A DNA stretch of 64,000 bases from Dermanyssus gallinae (Eukaryota > Arthropoda > Arachnida > Mesostigmata > Dermanyssidae). Below are positions 12,536 through 22,759 of this stretch, piece by piece (the first letter of the stretch is position 1; each line of letters opens with the position of its first letter). The position numbers and the translations under genes were made by a program. The notes beneath the pieces were generated by a model. The model was not told the origin of the DNA, made no database searches, and saw only the letters and a program-made list of their open reading frames with translations. The DNA is taken from the NCBI GenBank assembly GCA_003439945.1, contig QVRM01001786.1, forward strand, positions 1 to 64,000. Reading direction: 5' to 3'.

Positions 12536-12706
12536 CCTTTCGGGGCTGACTCTCAGCCAAGATTTAACGCCCATGGGACTGCTATTCGCATTGCTTCATA
12601 GACGGACCCCCATAAATACAAATGTGCAAGGGTGGGGCTCGAACCCGCGCACCTATGCGTCTCCTCCGGTTGCGAGGCGCAGACTTAATCCACCACGCCA
12701 CCGGGC
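12536..12706 (-). mobile_element. tRNA-derived SINE, copy 1
   Basis: The minus strand begins with a tRNA-like head. The A-box region TGGCGTGGTGGATTAAG is at about 12684-12700 and the B box GGTTCGAGCCC at about 12635-12645. An unrelated tail follows, containing TTTATGGGGG and AAGCAATGCGAA. The 171-bp unit is flanked by an exact 14-bp target duplication. A second copy with the same head and tail is at 56096-56252. It would be transcribed by RNA polymerase III and moved by a partner LINE. It interrupts LINE C, so it is younger than that element. Confidence 0.85.
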
Positions 12707-12720
12707 ACCGACCCCTTTGT
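12707..12720. repeat. SINE target-site duplication, right copy
   Basis: Exact repeat of 12522-12535. The reading frame of LINE C resumes after it. Confidence 0.85.
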
Positions 12721-12911
12721 GCCCTCTCGATTGTAACCGACGCAGAATTTAGAGGACATTCAAGCAGTTATAAGGCGGATCAGGCTGATCCAAATTGTCC
12801 CAAAGTCGGTCCGGAGGCAAGTGGCCGAGGCCCTTAGCACGTGTGCTTCCACCAGTTTTATCTAATAATGACATTTAGGCATGTTATTGTCTTTTCTCTT
12901 TTGCCCCCGTA

Positions 12912-14405
12912 GTGATTCGACTTCCCCGCGCACGCAACGATTCGCTATCTCTCTCAGTTATCATCCGCAACAAGCACCGCGATTTCTCTCGAGACATGCG
13001 CCTGTCAGACGTGATTGCCACTTCGCATCCTCGCACCTCGACTCCTAAACCATTCAAAAATGACACCGTGCGCCAGTCCATTATCAAACTCTCCGAAGGC
13101 GACGTTTCTGGTGCCGCCAGACTTATTGTATCCGCAGATACCTTAACGCCGGGCCTTGACCATATAGAGGCCTTGCGAGAGCAACACCCATCAGCTCCCG
13201 AGGACCTAGAACGCCGACACTGACCAGATCTACTTTTCCCTTCGTCACATCAAAGGAAGATATCCAGGCGGCTCTTAAGAGTTTCTCCAAGAGTTATGCC
13301 GCAGGGCTAGACTTTATGAGACCCCGGTTGTTAATGGACCTTTTTTCCCCCGTCCCTCGAAGGCGTCGCCGCGGGCCTGCTCTCCGCGTTGGCAAAGGTT
13401 GTAGACACCGTTTTTTGGGGCACCCGTCCTCCTTCCCTCTGACCCTTGATATTTGGCGCAAGACTACTTGCCCTTCAGAAAAAGACGGATCGGTACGTCC
13501 TATTGCGTGTTCGTCTGCGCTACGCAGGCTCGCCGCAAAGATCGGGTGCAACCACAACAAATACGTCATTTGAACGCTTTTAATAGTATACGACGCGATC
13601 ATCTGATGAAGGCTGTCGCATCCGACGCCCCACAACTATTAAGCCACGTCGAACTGGCATATCGGCATCCTTCCCATCTTGTCCTGCCTGAGCATGTGAT
13701 TTCGTCCGCCCCCGGACTGCAGCAGGGGGATCCCTTAGCACAACCTCTGTTCTGTCTGGGTATCAGAGATCTTGTGGATTCCCTCAGAAGCCCGCTAAAC
13801 CTCTGGTACCTTAACGATGGTCTATCAGGAGGACACGTTTGCACAGTAGCCGAGGATATCCAACGGGTCTTGGATTTCAGTGTTACATCTGGCTGAAGTT
13901 AAATCTAGCCAAATGCGAGATATGCCTCTTTGGCTCTACCCTTGAGGCCCCTGAAGTACAGTCACTTCGAGACCTCCTACCCGGCTGCAAGCTAACCGTC
14001 AAGGACAACCTGGAGCTACTGGGTGTGCCAATTTGCCCCAAGGAGCTCCCAGCTGCAATCGAGCGCTGGAGATTAAAACAAGAAAATGCCGCCGCTCGTC
14101 TTCCTCTTCTGGGAGCTCATCGGAAACTTTTCTTACTCAGGTTCTCCTTCTCGTCCTCAAGACTCATCCACCTTCTTCGAGGGGCCGACCTATCTAATCG
14201 AACCGACGATTTACAAAGGCTCAACGATTTGACACTGTCCATCCTCAAGTCCCTGCTGAATACATATCTACCACCCAGTGCGCGAGAACAGTCATTACTA
14301 CCCGTTTCCAAAGGGGGCCTCGGGGTACCAAATTTACTGACTCGGACCGGGCCTGCTATAGTCTCATCAAAGCTAAACGCGGAAAACAGGGCGATCCCCC
14401 TTTAA
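12912..14405 (+). pseudogene. LINE C reverse transcriptase, broken
   Basis: Fragments in several frames: an N-terminal domain with GAARLIVSADT (about 13112-13145); LNAFNSIRRDHL (about 13570-13605, RT motif A region); a GLQQGDPLAQPLF block (about 13714-13752); LNLWYLNDGLSGG (about 13797-13836), a motif C with the first Asp changed to Asn; then a C-terminal domain with LELLGVPICPKE (about 14010-14045) and PVSKGGLGVPNLL. Same general type as LINE B on the opposite strand (NIWYLDDGTLGG). Several frameshifts make it dead. Confidence 0.7.
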
Positions 14406-14590
14406 GATACAGCGGAAGTCGGCCAGTTTAGAAACAGAATAGCCCATCTTCGGAAGAACCTTGAGGCGCGGTGCGGGGTAGGCCTGAAAACGTACTATCC
14501 CAGCATGACTGGAGTGCCCCTCTGCACGATAAGGCACAACGATGATAAAAGATTTTTGCACATTGGCTTAGCCAATCCATTGTGATATAT

Positions 14591-14884
14591 GTAACATATA
14601 CTTGATGGTGAAATCAATTCTGAAGTTAAGTATCTCCTTGTTATTTCATGGTTACCATCTATATATTCTCAGCGCATCGCACCTAATATCGACGCGGCAT
14701 TTTCTCTGCAAACTGCCAGTGAAAGCAGTTGCCTCACAAACTCGCCTTCGCATATACGCCCTCCTTGTACTTCTGCTGACCGGGCCCACTGTTTCCATTG
14801 CAATCGGCATAAAATTATATCTAGGTTCTAACTATGTGTATTTACACCACTTTTCTTTTTCTGCGTGTTGGCAACCCATCCCGC
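14591..14884. other. No gene recognised; junction between convergent LINEs C and B
   Basis: The 3' ends of the plus-strand LINE C and the minus-strand LINE B meet here. No tail motif or target duplication was recognised. Confidence 0.4.
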
Positions 14885-15369
14885 CTTTGTCGCGCTGTGG
14901 CATAAATAAAACGGTGCGGCCGTGCAGGTTTACTGTCGCATCCCAAACCAGGCATTTGCCTTTTTCCACGGTGGAATGGTGACACCGTTTAGCCTTTTAT
15001 CGTCATTAAGTTCTAGTCTGGGTTCCCGCTCTCCGGAGAGCTCTTTGAATTATTGCGTTTAGTTCGGTGTGCCTAGGGGCCACCTTGGCTCTTGGTGCAG
15101 CTCAATGGGTGGAGGCCATCTTTCTCCACTGGTTTTCCACAGGCCTTACAAATGTGTGGTTTGCATATTTGCTCGCCGATTCTTAGAGCCGACACCATGC
15201 GAAATGAGATGTTGTCCAGCACGGTGCCGAGCTGCGGTGACGGAAGAGCCCTGAGGAATCCACCGCTGAAGGTGTCTCGTGCGGCCAAGAAGACCGCTTT
15301 CTCTGTGGGAGACTCAAGGCTTTCGATGATCTCACGGGCTATGACTTTGCATCTGTAGTTGTCGAGCAC
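14885..15369 (-). pseudogene. LINE B zinc motif and RLE endonuclease relic
   Basis: The minus strand encodes LDNISFRMVSALRIG, then a C..C.......H...C motif (KACGKPVEKDGLHPLSC, about 15090-15145). After frame changes come RHTELNAIIQRALRRAG (about 15015-15065), a DDKR.NGVT block and GKCLVWDATV (about 14930-14965). These match the RLE signatures of LINE A, but the RPD triplet is degraded to R-L-N. It is inactive. Confidence 0.65.
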
Positions 15370-15591
15370 TCTCTGCGTTGTATGTTTTTCCTAAGGGCCT
15401 AGATCCACTCTCAGTTTGACCAGTGACTCTGCTTTCTGCTTAGCTATGTACAACCGGTGGTGAGCACTCGGGTCAACTAGCGTCTCAGCCAGCTGGCCGA
15501 ATTCTATTAATGACGCTGCGTAACATATGGGGGCCAATTCGGTTGCTGATTGAATACCCAGTCCACCTCCTCTTCTGGGGAGACTTGCTCT

Positions 15592-16740
15592 TTACCACGT
15601 ACTGTCCGTGAAGTCAATGTTGAGAACTTCGCTCAATATGTCCCTCGTAGAGTCGTCATACGATTGCAGGGCGTCGGGACATTGACTTGTCGGTGAAGTG
15701 CGTAGTGCGTAGTTGAATTTAGGAGAACCTAAACTAAACCTCCAAAGGCATAGTGCCGCTTGTGAGTGCATAGCCAACAGACGAGGTCGCGTCTGTAGCA
15801 ACGCGCGGCGTTTATCTCCTAAGGTCTTGAAAATACTTTGTGGACTAAATGGAGCCCCAAGAACCTCTAACTCGACCGGGTTAACTCGCCTGCAGCCTGG
15901 TAAAACGGCAGCAATTGTTTTGCATGCATCGTCTCGTTCTTTAGTGTCCGCCCCAACCGTTATTACTTCGCAGTTGGAAAGATTGAGAACTGTCGCCCCT
16001 TCATTCGCAAACTGCAAAATCTTGAGTAAGTCAGCGGCCACTACTTCTGCCGGCCCTCCTAATGTACCATCATCCAGGTACCAGATGTTTAGCGGGCTTC
16101 TCATTTGTGCCACTAAACTGGAGATTCCTAGGCTAAACAGGGCGGGGCCCAGGGGATCTCCATGTTGCACTCCATTTGTTGATTTAAGTGGTTCTTTGTC
16201 ACACCAGGATAGAAGTGATGGATCCCTGTAGCTTTGCCATACTATCGGCAGGAGTTCTGGTACGTAAAGTCTTACTTCTTCTAATATTACGTCGCGTCGT
16301 ATTGTGTTAAAAGCGTTGCTAAAGTCTAGCTTGACTAAAATCCGCACAAGACCGTCTGTTTCGATATATGCTCGAACAGCGTGAACGGCTGCTTCTGAGC
16401 CTCCTTTTATAGACGGTCCTAAAGCTTTTATTATAGAAGTTTTACTTATGGCGATAGCCACTTTTGCCACAAGCCTTCGGATCGTGAGGCCACATGCTAT
16501 ATGTCTGATTGAGCCGTCCTTCTTTTTTAGGGTCGTAAGGTTTGCCCCGTAAAAGATTGTCAGGCACAGAGAAGGCAGGCTGCCGTTTAGTGCCGAGGCT
16601 ACCAGGGAGCAGACTTCATCTAGTAATCTCCCGGATGAGGGTACTGAGTTGTCTAGCATGTCCCGGAGATGTCGGGGGCGCAGCCCATCTAATCCAGATC
16701 CAGATGCTACGGCAAAAGATCGGACGGCGTCAGAAACCAA
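15592..16740 (-). pseudogene. LINE B reverse transcriptase (YLDD)
   Basis: An open 382-codon stretch with GSGLDGLRPRHL near its start, TLKKKDGSIRHIACG, motif A VKLDFSNAFNTIRRD, GVQHGDPLGPALFSLG, and motif C NIWYLDDGTLGG (about 16060-16095). The C-terminus has LEVLGAPFSPQ and YALRTSP. It continues upstream in another frame (17121-16780; GNVRSAARILLSTDSFAPF) and to the zinc-finger N-terminus at 17510. The YLDD core instead of F/YADD is shared with LINE A. Flanking frame breaks mark it as a pseudogene even though this core is intact. Confidence 0.8.
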
Positions 16741-17228
16741 TTTATGATGTATAGCGTGTCTTCCTGTTGTTAATGGTGCCTAGAGGGATACTAAGTGTTC
16801 GCTTGCATCAGTTAATGGAAGGGGGTGCTTTCTTCTTAATTCCTGCTCCGTGTGATCGTTGAATGGTGCAAAAGAGTCGGTCGAAAGCAAGATCCGTGCG
16901 GCGGAACGCACATTGCCTTCAGCCAATTTGCGCTCTGCCATCTTTCCCCTATTGTGATCTGTATCGAGTGGTGTATTGTACTGTATAATATTACGGCTAC
17001 ACTCGTCTAGGAGACTTGCAAGTGTTTTCCATCGCGATTCAGTAACGTTATTTCTGATTATTTGGCATAATGTTCGGTCATTGTGCCTCCGTGCTGGGAT
17101 GCGTAGCATGAGTATTGGCATTATTAGAGGCTTCTCCCAAGACGCATTGTCTTTCCTTGTGTTTCAGCGTATGCTGCGCAGCATATTTTTCTGACTAATC
17201 TGGGTATCACTTTGACTAGTTAAATGTT

Positions 17229-18032
17229 TCAATGCACCCGGGCTAGGGAACGGATTAGCGTAATCGAATCAAAGTTCGCATCCAGTGGCCTGTTCGGGTC
17301 GTCTTGAGCCGGAAGCGACGCATTCGACGGCGAGTTTCTTATAGGTTGACTAGATGAAGGCTGGGTATATGTAGGGTAAAGGCGCGTCATATGCATACGT
17401 AAGCCCCGGAGTGATCTTTGGGACTTTCTGCACATTTCGCAGGTATATGATTGTTGTGATCGTAGTTGGGGTTGATCGGGGTTCATATGGGCTGGAGGTT
17501 GGGAGCTCATGGTAAATTCGTAGTGTTTTGATGCTCTTCTTCGCTCAGGTTTTCTATTAAAATAGTGGGTGTTGGTGTCTCCTTACCTTCCATGGCTGAT
17601 ATCAAAAGTGCCTTTCCAGGCTCGGATTCTAAAAAGTCGAGCACTTTCGCGACCACAGGATTTTTTTCTAACCAAGCACTTAGTAGGCCTTTCACAATTT
17701 TCCATATCTTTAAGATATTGTCAACCATGGCTGAAATCTGAGAAGGCAACGGCATGAAGGAACGGAGTGACATTTCTATGTTCACTTGAGGGCTTGGCCG
17801 CTGTTTTCTTCTGTGGAATAGGCGGCGGAAGGTGGCACAATGTTTTACTATTCTTGTCAAGTACCGGCTGTAGGCCGGCGGGCATCGCTGCGTCGGCGTA
17901 TGATTTCTGCCCATCCCTGCTCGTGGTGGTTGAGCCCGTGCTCGACGTTTGCTCGAAGCTGGGAAAATCGACTGTTAGATTCGAAAAACGGTTAGAAACC
18001 TTTGTGTAAAGTTTCTGTCTCTCCGCCTCCAT
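17229..18032 (-). pseudogene. LINE B 5' coding region with C2H2 finger
   Basis: Two overlapping minus-strand reading frames (18032-17721 and 17914-17507) encode a Ser/Pro-rich protein with KSYADAAMPAG and an acidic C-terminus that reads like a LINE ORF1. A 94-codon frame (17510-17229) follows with a C2H2-like finger CEMCRKSQRSLRGLRMHMTR. Frame breaks separate the parts. The function is probably nucleic-acid binding. Confidence 0.55.
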
Positions 18033-18040
18033 ATATACTC

Positions 18041-18250
18041 AGGCTGACGAAAGAGCTTGGGAAGAAGCTCTTTGAGGCTACAGCGGAGCCAAAATCAACC
18101 GCGTTACTCCGACAGAGAGTGTCATTGGAGCTCCAGAGTGGCAACGCCAAGATGATGTTGAGTGGTCAGCGAATTTATATATTAGTGATGTGATACATGT
18201 ACATGATGATAATAATAAAACCCTGTTTCAAAAAATTATTATTATTATTC
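18041..18250 (+). mobile_element. 5'-truncated LINE A copy (3' end only)
   Basis: About 200 bp matching the last coding and 3' UTR part of LINE A (10575-10830), including the AAGAGCTTGGGAAGAAGCTC region and AAGATGATGTTGAGTGGTC. It ends in A-rich sequence and (ATT)n at 18235-18249. This is typical of abortive target-primed reverse transcription. It lies about 95 bp from the donor of the transporter exon at 18346. Confidence 0.85.
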
Positions 18251-18345
18251 TCAACATGATTCTAAGCAGTACTACCAAGCCCTAGCCAAGCGATCGGTGG
18301 TTTTACTACTGATTCGGTTTTCCGGTGCCACCGATGTGTACGTAC

Positions 18346-18633
18346 CAATAACGACGGGCATTACGAGAAAGGCAAGTCCGTTGAACAGGCCCATCATGCC
18401 CTGGGCAAATGACTGTCGGCCAGTGCCAAGGTAGAAGGGGACAATGCTATAAAAGTAGGTGCCCGCCAGGCCCGTGAAGGGACCGAACAGGAAGATGAAG
18501 GCGATGGACGGAATTGCCGAACTGCAGACGCAGAGCAGAAGCGGAAGAAGCGCTGACATCATGTAGGCGATGGCCAACAGGGCGTCGCGTCCGAGCAGGC
18601 CGTAGTCGGCCAATGGAGGAAGACACGTCCGCC
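18346..18633 (-). CDS. SLC16/MFS-like transporter, internal exon (TM8-11 region)
   Basis: Starts after TTTCAG (18634-18636) and ends before GTACGT (18345-18340). It is 288 nt, phase 1 at both ends. It opens with RTCLPPLADYGLLGRDALLA, the positively charged loop that follows the seventh helix in MFS transporters, then hydrophobic helices with FGPFTGLAGTYFYSIVP and GMMGLFNGLAFLVMPVVIG. Without the splice the frame runs on to a TAG at 18272, but the GTACGT donor and the perfect fit of 6796-6567 argue for splicing. Confidence 0.8.
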
Positions 18634-18874
18634 CTGAAATACGCATGCGGCGTTAGACTCAGAATTACACCTGCACAAGCCAAAGTAATTCTGAATTACA
18701 CAATATGCGCAAGTCAAGGTGGTGGTGGCAGCAGCAGCCTGTTGTAGTATCCTGTTAGTCTTGTTTTTTTATACGATAGGAAAGAAACACCAATCGAAAA
18801 AATAATAGAAAAAAACAACAACATTATATTAAATCCTACTCGACTAGGCAGATAGATCATTCTCGATAGCTTAC

Positions 18875-19114
18875 CGACGAGATCCGAGACCGAGAAGCAG
18901 GTCAAGAGCAGAACGCCTCTCTCAACGGATAGACCTTGTTGTGTCGTGTAGTCGACGATTGTTAAGATGAATGAATCGACTGACCAGAACAGCGTCATGC
19001 TGGGCACAACGATCACGTAGAACATCACCTCCTTGAAAATACTCCATGCAAACGCGCCATTAGGCTTAGCTTGGCTTAGCTTGCCTTGAGCAGCCTCCGT
19101 TTTCTCTTGTACAC
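18875..19114 (-). CDS. SLC16/MFS-like transporter, internal exon (loop and TM7)
   Basis: 240 nt, phase 1 at both ends. It encodes the polar central loop (KTEAAQGKLSQAKPNGAFAW), then a helix around VMFYVIVVPSMTLFW, then GVLLLTCFSVSDLVG, whose SDLVG continues into RTCLPPLADYG of the next exon, the classic SLC16/MFS TM7-TM8 transition. The donor GTAAGC is at 18874-18869. The acceptor (AAAG before 19114) is weak, so the 5' edge may shift by a few bases. Confidence 0.75.
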
Positions 19115-19132
19115 CTTTGTTGATAAAAACAC

Positions 19133-19135
<3 letters not shown>

Positions 19136-19172
<37 letters not shown>
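19136..19172. repeat. (TA)n microsatellite
   Basis: TA tract in the short intron upstream of the exon at 19114. Its closeness to that acceptor may explain why the acceptor lacks a pyrimidine tract. Confidence 0.9.
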
Positions 19173-19175
<3 letters not shown>

Positions 19176-19698
19176 CTTCGTTGAATTAAATTTAGAAAAT
19201 GTTAAGTATGATTTAATAGTTTATAAATGCATAATCTAAGTGTAGTCCTTAGCCGAGTATTCGAAATTCGCCTTTTCTGTTAGTATGATCAGAGAATATT
19301 TCAAGCTAAATGATACTGTTTTGTACTTAACTTAGCTGTGTTTTAATGTAAAACCTACTCAAAACCGTCTGTACTATTACTACTACTTGCGATCGATCAG
19401 AGCCTGATTGTTCCTAGAGGAAGTGGCTTAACGTTCATATGGATATTACATTCGTGGCGAATACTACCGGCTGAGATACAGACTGAGGACCACCGGATCA
19501 CGACTTTGAACGCAACTGGGCGATCGCAGCAGATTGGAATCAACAAACTGAGAAAAATAGAGAGAGAGAAAGATCGAGAGAGGGGGAGCAAGAGGAGTAG
19601 AGAGGGGGGATGGGAAGAGAGAGAGTGCATCAGGCATTGCGACTTCTTGCTGGCCTGGAGGCCGCACACGGAGATCGCCAGTGGTGGGGACTACGTAC

Positions 19699-20118
19699 AC
19701 GCGTCGTGACTATGCGCCGGTGTCTTGGCAGGAGGGGGCGGCACTTCATGGAGGAAGAACGCGACCGGCACGAGCGCTATGAGGATAAGGCCCACGGCGA
19801 GCAGTGCCGTTCGAAAGCCGGCCCGAACCATAACGACGTTCATGATTGTTGGAAAAATGAAGCCCGCCATTGGCGAGGCGGCGTGTGCGATGCCGAACGC
19901 CATTCCCCGGTAACGGTCGAAGTGTTGGGCGAGCAGCACGCTCGTCAGATTGAACAAGGCGCCGCTACCGAGCCCGTGCACAACTCCGAGGCCGACCGTC
20001 AAAATGGTGACGTTAGGCGCGAACGAGCCCAACACAAAGCCCAGACCAGAAAGTACCGCAGAGCCGATAAGGAGTGGCCGTATAGGGAACTTCTGTGTGA
20101 GCGGAGCGACGAAAACAC
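19699..20118 (-). CDS. SLC16/MFS-like transporter, exon covering about TM3-TM6
   Basis: 420 nt, phase 1 in and out, after CAG (20119-20121) and before GTACGT (19698-19693). The protein begins VFVAPLTQKFPIRPLLIGS, then LGVVHGLGSGALFNLTSVLL, then the hallmark AQHFDRYRGMAFGIAHAASPM (the cytoplasmic motif after TM4 in monocarboxylate transporters), two more helices, and a Pro-rich start of the central loop (HEVPPPPAKTPAHSH). SLC16-type proteins move monocarboxylates or related small molecules across membranes; the substrate cannot be told. Upstream exons for the first helices were not found within the window. Confidence 0.85.
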
Positions 20119-20127
20119 CTGGTTAAC

Positions 20128-20164
<37 letters not shown>

Positions 20165-22174
20165 GTTGCAGCACAGATGCATTACACAGAGAGCACAAAA
20201 GACAGAAAAGTGAACACAGTAAGGTTGCATATTCTTCTCGTTGAGTTGTTACTGCTGGCCAAAATGTTCTTCCTTTATCCGATTTATTTTACGGTCATTT
20301 ACATACGAAGCGTGAGACTGTACTCAAGTGTACTTAAGGATAGATCGCAATTGCGAACGTGTGTATGACAAATAAGCGCATTCTGGTCTACTTCTTGCTT
20401 ATGATGCAATTCGTTCTGTGTGCCTATTTTATGCGAAATATGGCAGTGGTTCATATGAGATATGATATACAAATAGAGTATATGTAAACACAAATAATTC
20501 ATGCAAGAACAAGAGCATATCGATATCGAATAAAGTTACGCTGTGTGCGCTGTACATAAATCTTTGCCGACGAAATGGAGTTCAGAGGAAACCGGTGACT
20601 CCAACCCGTCTTAAAGGGCCACGCTCATAGCCTGTCGGCGGGAGAAACAGCGACCTCCTTTTCGCTCCCGCCTGCAGGTTATGGGCGTAGATGGATGGCG
20701 CTGCTTACCGCCTGTGAATAAAACGAAGTTAACAATGCTGGTCGGCCATGAAGCTGTCTGAGCCGATACGTTGAACTCCTTCTCGATCGACACAAGCAGC
20801 AGACCCGACAAACGGAACCCTGTCGAAGCCGAGCAAATGAAAAGGGAGCACCCTGCACAAACAAGCCACGAACGCGTGCTGTCCACTGGCGAGGAACACT
20901 GTGATGACGGAACTGCTGCCGATTCAGTTATTCCCGACTTTGATGGTAGCCAGTTGAGGGCCAAATCCTTTTCTGTTAGTGGCGGCAGGGTCACTGAAAC
21001 GGCGACTCCATCTGTACCCGCTTGGGAACGCATGGCAATCTTGTTCCGACACATTGCGTTCCAGTCCCGGCAGGATTCACGCTACGCCACCGACTCCACC
21101 ACGAATGCAGCAACTACGACGCAAGAGCGTTGAGCAGGTGGATTTGCCGGGCGACGCACCGATCTTAGTGGTGCAGCCTGTGGCCTGCGGACGTACAACA
21201 ATTCACATATCATAATACATTCACTATCAGGTTAGCGCTACAGGGCAGGAAATACAGCGTACTATGTTGACTTGCTAAACAAGAAAACCAAACGTAGTCA
21301 TATTCGGCAAGCCAAAACACACCAAAAAGTCACACGACCGAATACCACTGCCGCTTCGTTAAGTTTTAGCATCGTCAAAGCATCTGCGTTCCGCGGCGGA
21401 ACAGGTCACAGTTACGTACGCACTCAATATTAGTATAATAATACGAGGTATATGTGCCCATGTTTGACTAATGCCGACTGTCACTCACAATTGCTCATTG
21501 TAGGTTGCTCTGCGCGTGCTGCGTTGGCTGCGTCTAATCCTGTCCGGTCCGGCGGTATATATATGAGAAATTTCGATGAGTCTAATCAAATGACGATCTA
21601 CTGTAAAACAGGACCGTATGGTATTCGCATACAAAGCAAGTTTATCGGTTGCCAGCAACGTGGCCATTAAGGGTCCGGAAATCACCCAGTCTAGTCTTGA
21701 GCTCTTTCTCTCGCCACCACGATTCAAGATAACTAAGCAGTACGACGTTGCCTGATTGCCACAGTATTTCGTCAAGGGTTCGAGCAATGCGTAACGGAAA
21801 TGGCTCCTAGTTTGACTGTCGCTGCTGCTGCAATCACGTCCTCAGTTTAAATACAATTATATGACTGTGTCGACGGTGTTCATTTCTAGAACCAAGAGTT
21901 TGCCCTGAATCTGCGGAAAGAAACATAAATTCACAGCACATATAACAATACGGCTCGTACTCGGACAACTGCCACTAGAAATACATATTTTTGTAGTCGA
22001 CAGGTTCTATTTGTTTTGGAGGCAGCTCAGCACTGCGAGAAACAGAAGGGAATGACATATACATACGCTAGACACCACTATTATGTCTCAGTGTAAGATT
22101 CATTAGATCAATAAACATTTCTGTCGCGTTTCCGTCCGAGTTTGTCTAGACCGCAACTGCAGACCAGCAATCAA

Positions 22175-22178
<4 letters not shown>
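20029..22178. repeat. Duplicated block, copy 2
   Basis: Same-orientation duplicate of 1-1872. It includes part of the exon at 20118-19699, its upstream intron, a (TA)n tract at about 20130-20162 and the same series of unique-looking intron sequences. Homology ends where a (TA)n tract starts at about 22177. Confidence 0.85.
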
Positions 22179-22210
<32 letters not shown>

Positions 22211-22759
22211 GTCTTGTTTATGAGCGACCTTTTGGACTAAAATGCGAGCTTATAAAATCATCATATTGTAATGTCTCGTTTTTTGAGTTTTAATTTTTAA
22301 TCCGATACGTTTTGTCATTACCACTAAAAAATGAACATTGCACACAATGTGATATAGCAATAGATGGTTTTTCGAAATGTTCATTCCGCCCTCCAATGTT
22401 GCATTTGTATAGTTCCATTTTTTTTTAATTCTCATAGTCTTCATGGCAGCAAAATCAGTACGTTTTAGCGGCCATGCTGCTAAAAGGACCGTTGGGGAAA
22501 CCCTAGATCTCTTAACATGCTCGGTCATCGGTGCATTGAAGATGGGCTTTATGCCGCTCGCAGGGAACTGATGGCACATTTCTTCTTCACTTCATCTTAA
22601 GGAGTAAACATTATTTTTTAAATTCAATTTCTCTTTAAAATTATTTAAAATGAAACATGTGACCTTATAGAAATCCGACATCAAAGGACGGGGAAAAAGG
22701 CTTACAATAATCATATCACAAATCGACCGATATCCACGTACTCCAAGGAAATTGAACGG
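22179..22759. other. No gene recognised
   Basis: Begins with a (TA)n tract (to about 22207), then AT-rich DNA with only unsupported short frames. No further transporter exon was recognised. Confidence 0.5.

Larger units (their letters stand above)
10851..14590 (+). mobile_element. Decayed LINE, family C (plus strand)
   Basis: Starts immediately after the (TTA)n tract at 10850. It holds a gag-like ORF1 with CCHC knuckles (10859-12237), then a C2H2-like finger and a YLND-type RT (12420-14405). Coding is broken by at least one nonsense codon and several frameshifts, and by a SINE insertion at 12536-12706. The 3' end is not clear but lies near 14570-14600. Whether ORF1 and the RT belong to one element or to two abutting insertions cannot be settled by eye. 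Confidence 0.65.
14885..18034 (-). mobile_element. RLE-type LINE, family B (minus strand)
   Basis: Reading on the minus strand: a 5' ORF (18032-17507) with MEAERQKLYTKV at its start, a C2H2-finger N-terminus (17510-17229), an RT (17121-15592), a zinc motif (15369-15073) and an RLE-like relic down to about 14885. It abuts the 5'-truncated LINE A fragment at 18041 head to head. It lies in the big transporter intron, in the same orientation as the transporter. Confidence 0.7.

Noticed and set aside
18272..18345. Coding extension of the transporter exon to the TAG at 18272
   Set aside because: A GTACGT donor at 18345 and the phase-matched terminal exon at 6796 give the expected last membrane helix; the extension is likely intronic, though an alternative isoform is possible.
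19610..20368. 252-codon plus-strand reading frame
   Set aside because: It is the antisense of the transporter exon at 20118-19699 plus a (TA)n run; it has no domain of its own.
1..22178. CRISPR or other regularly spaced array
   Set aside because: Repeats are microsatellites, transposons or a single duplication; no short repeat with regular spacers.
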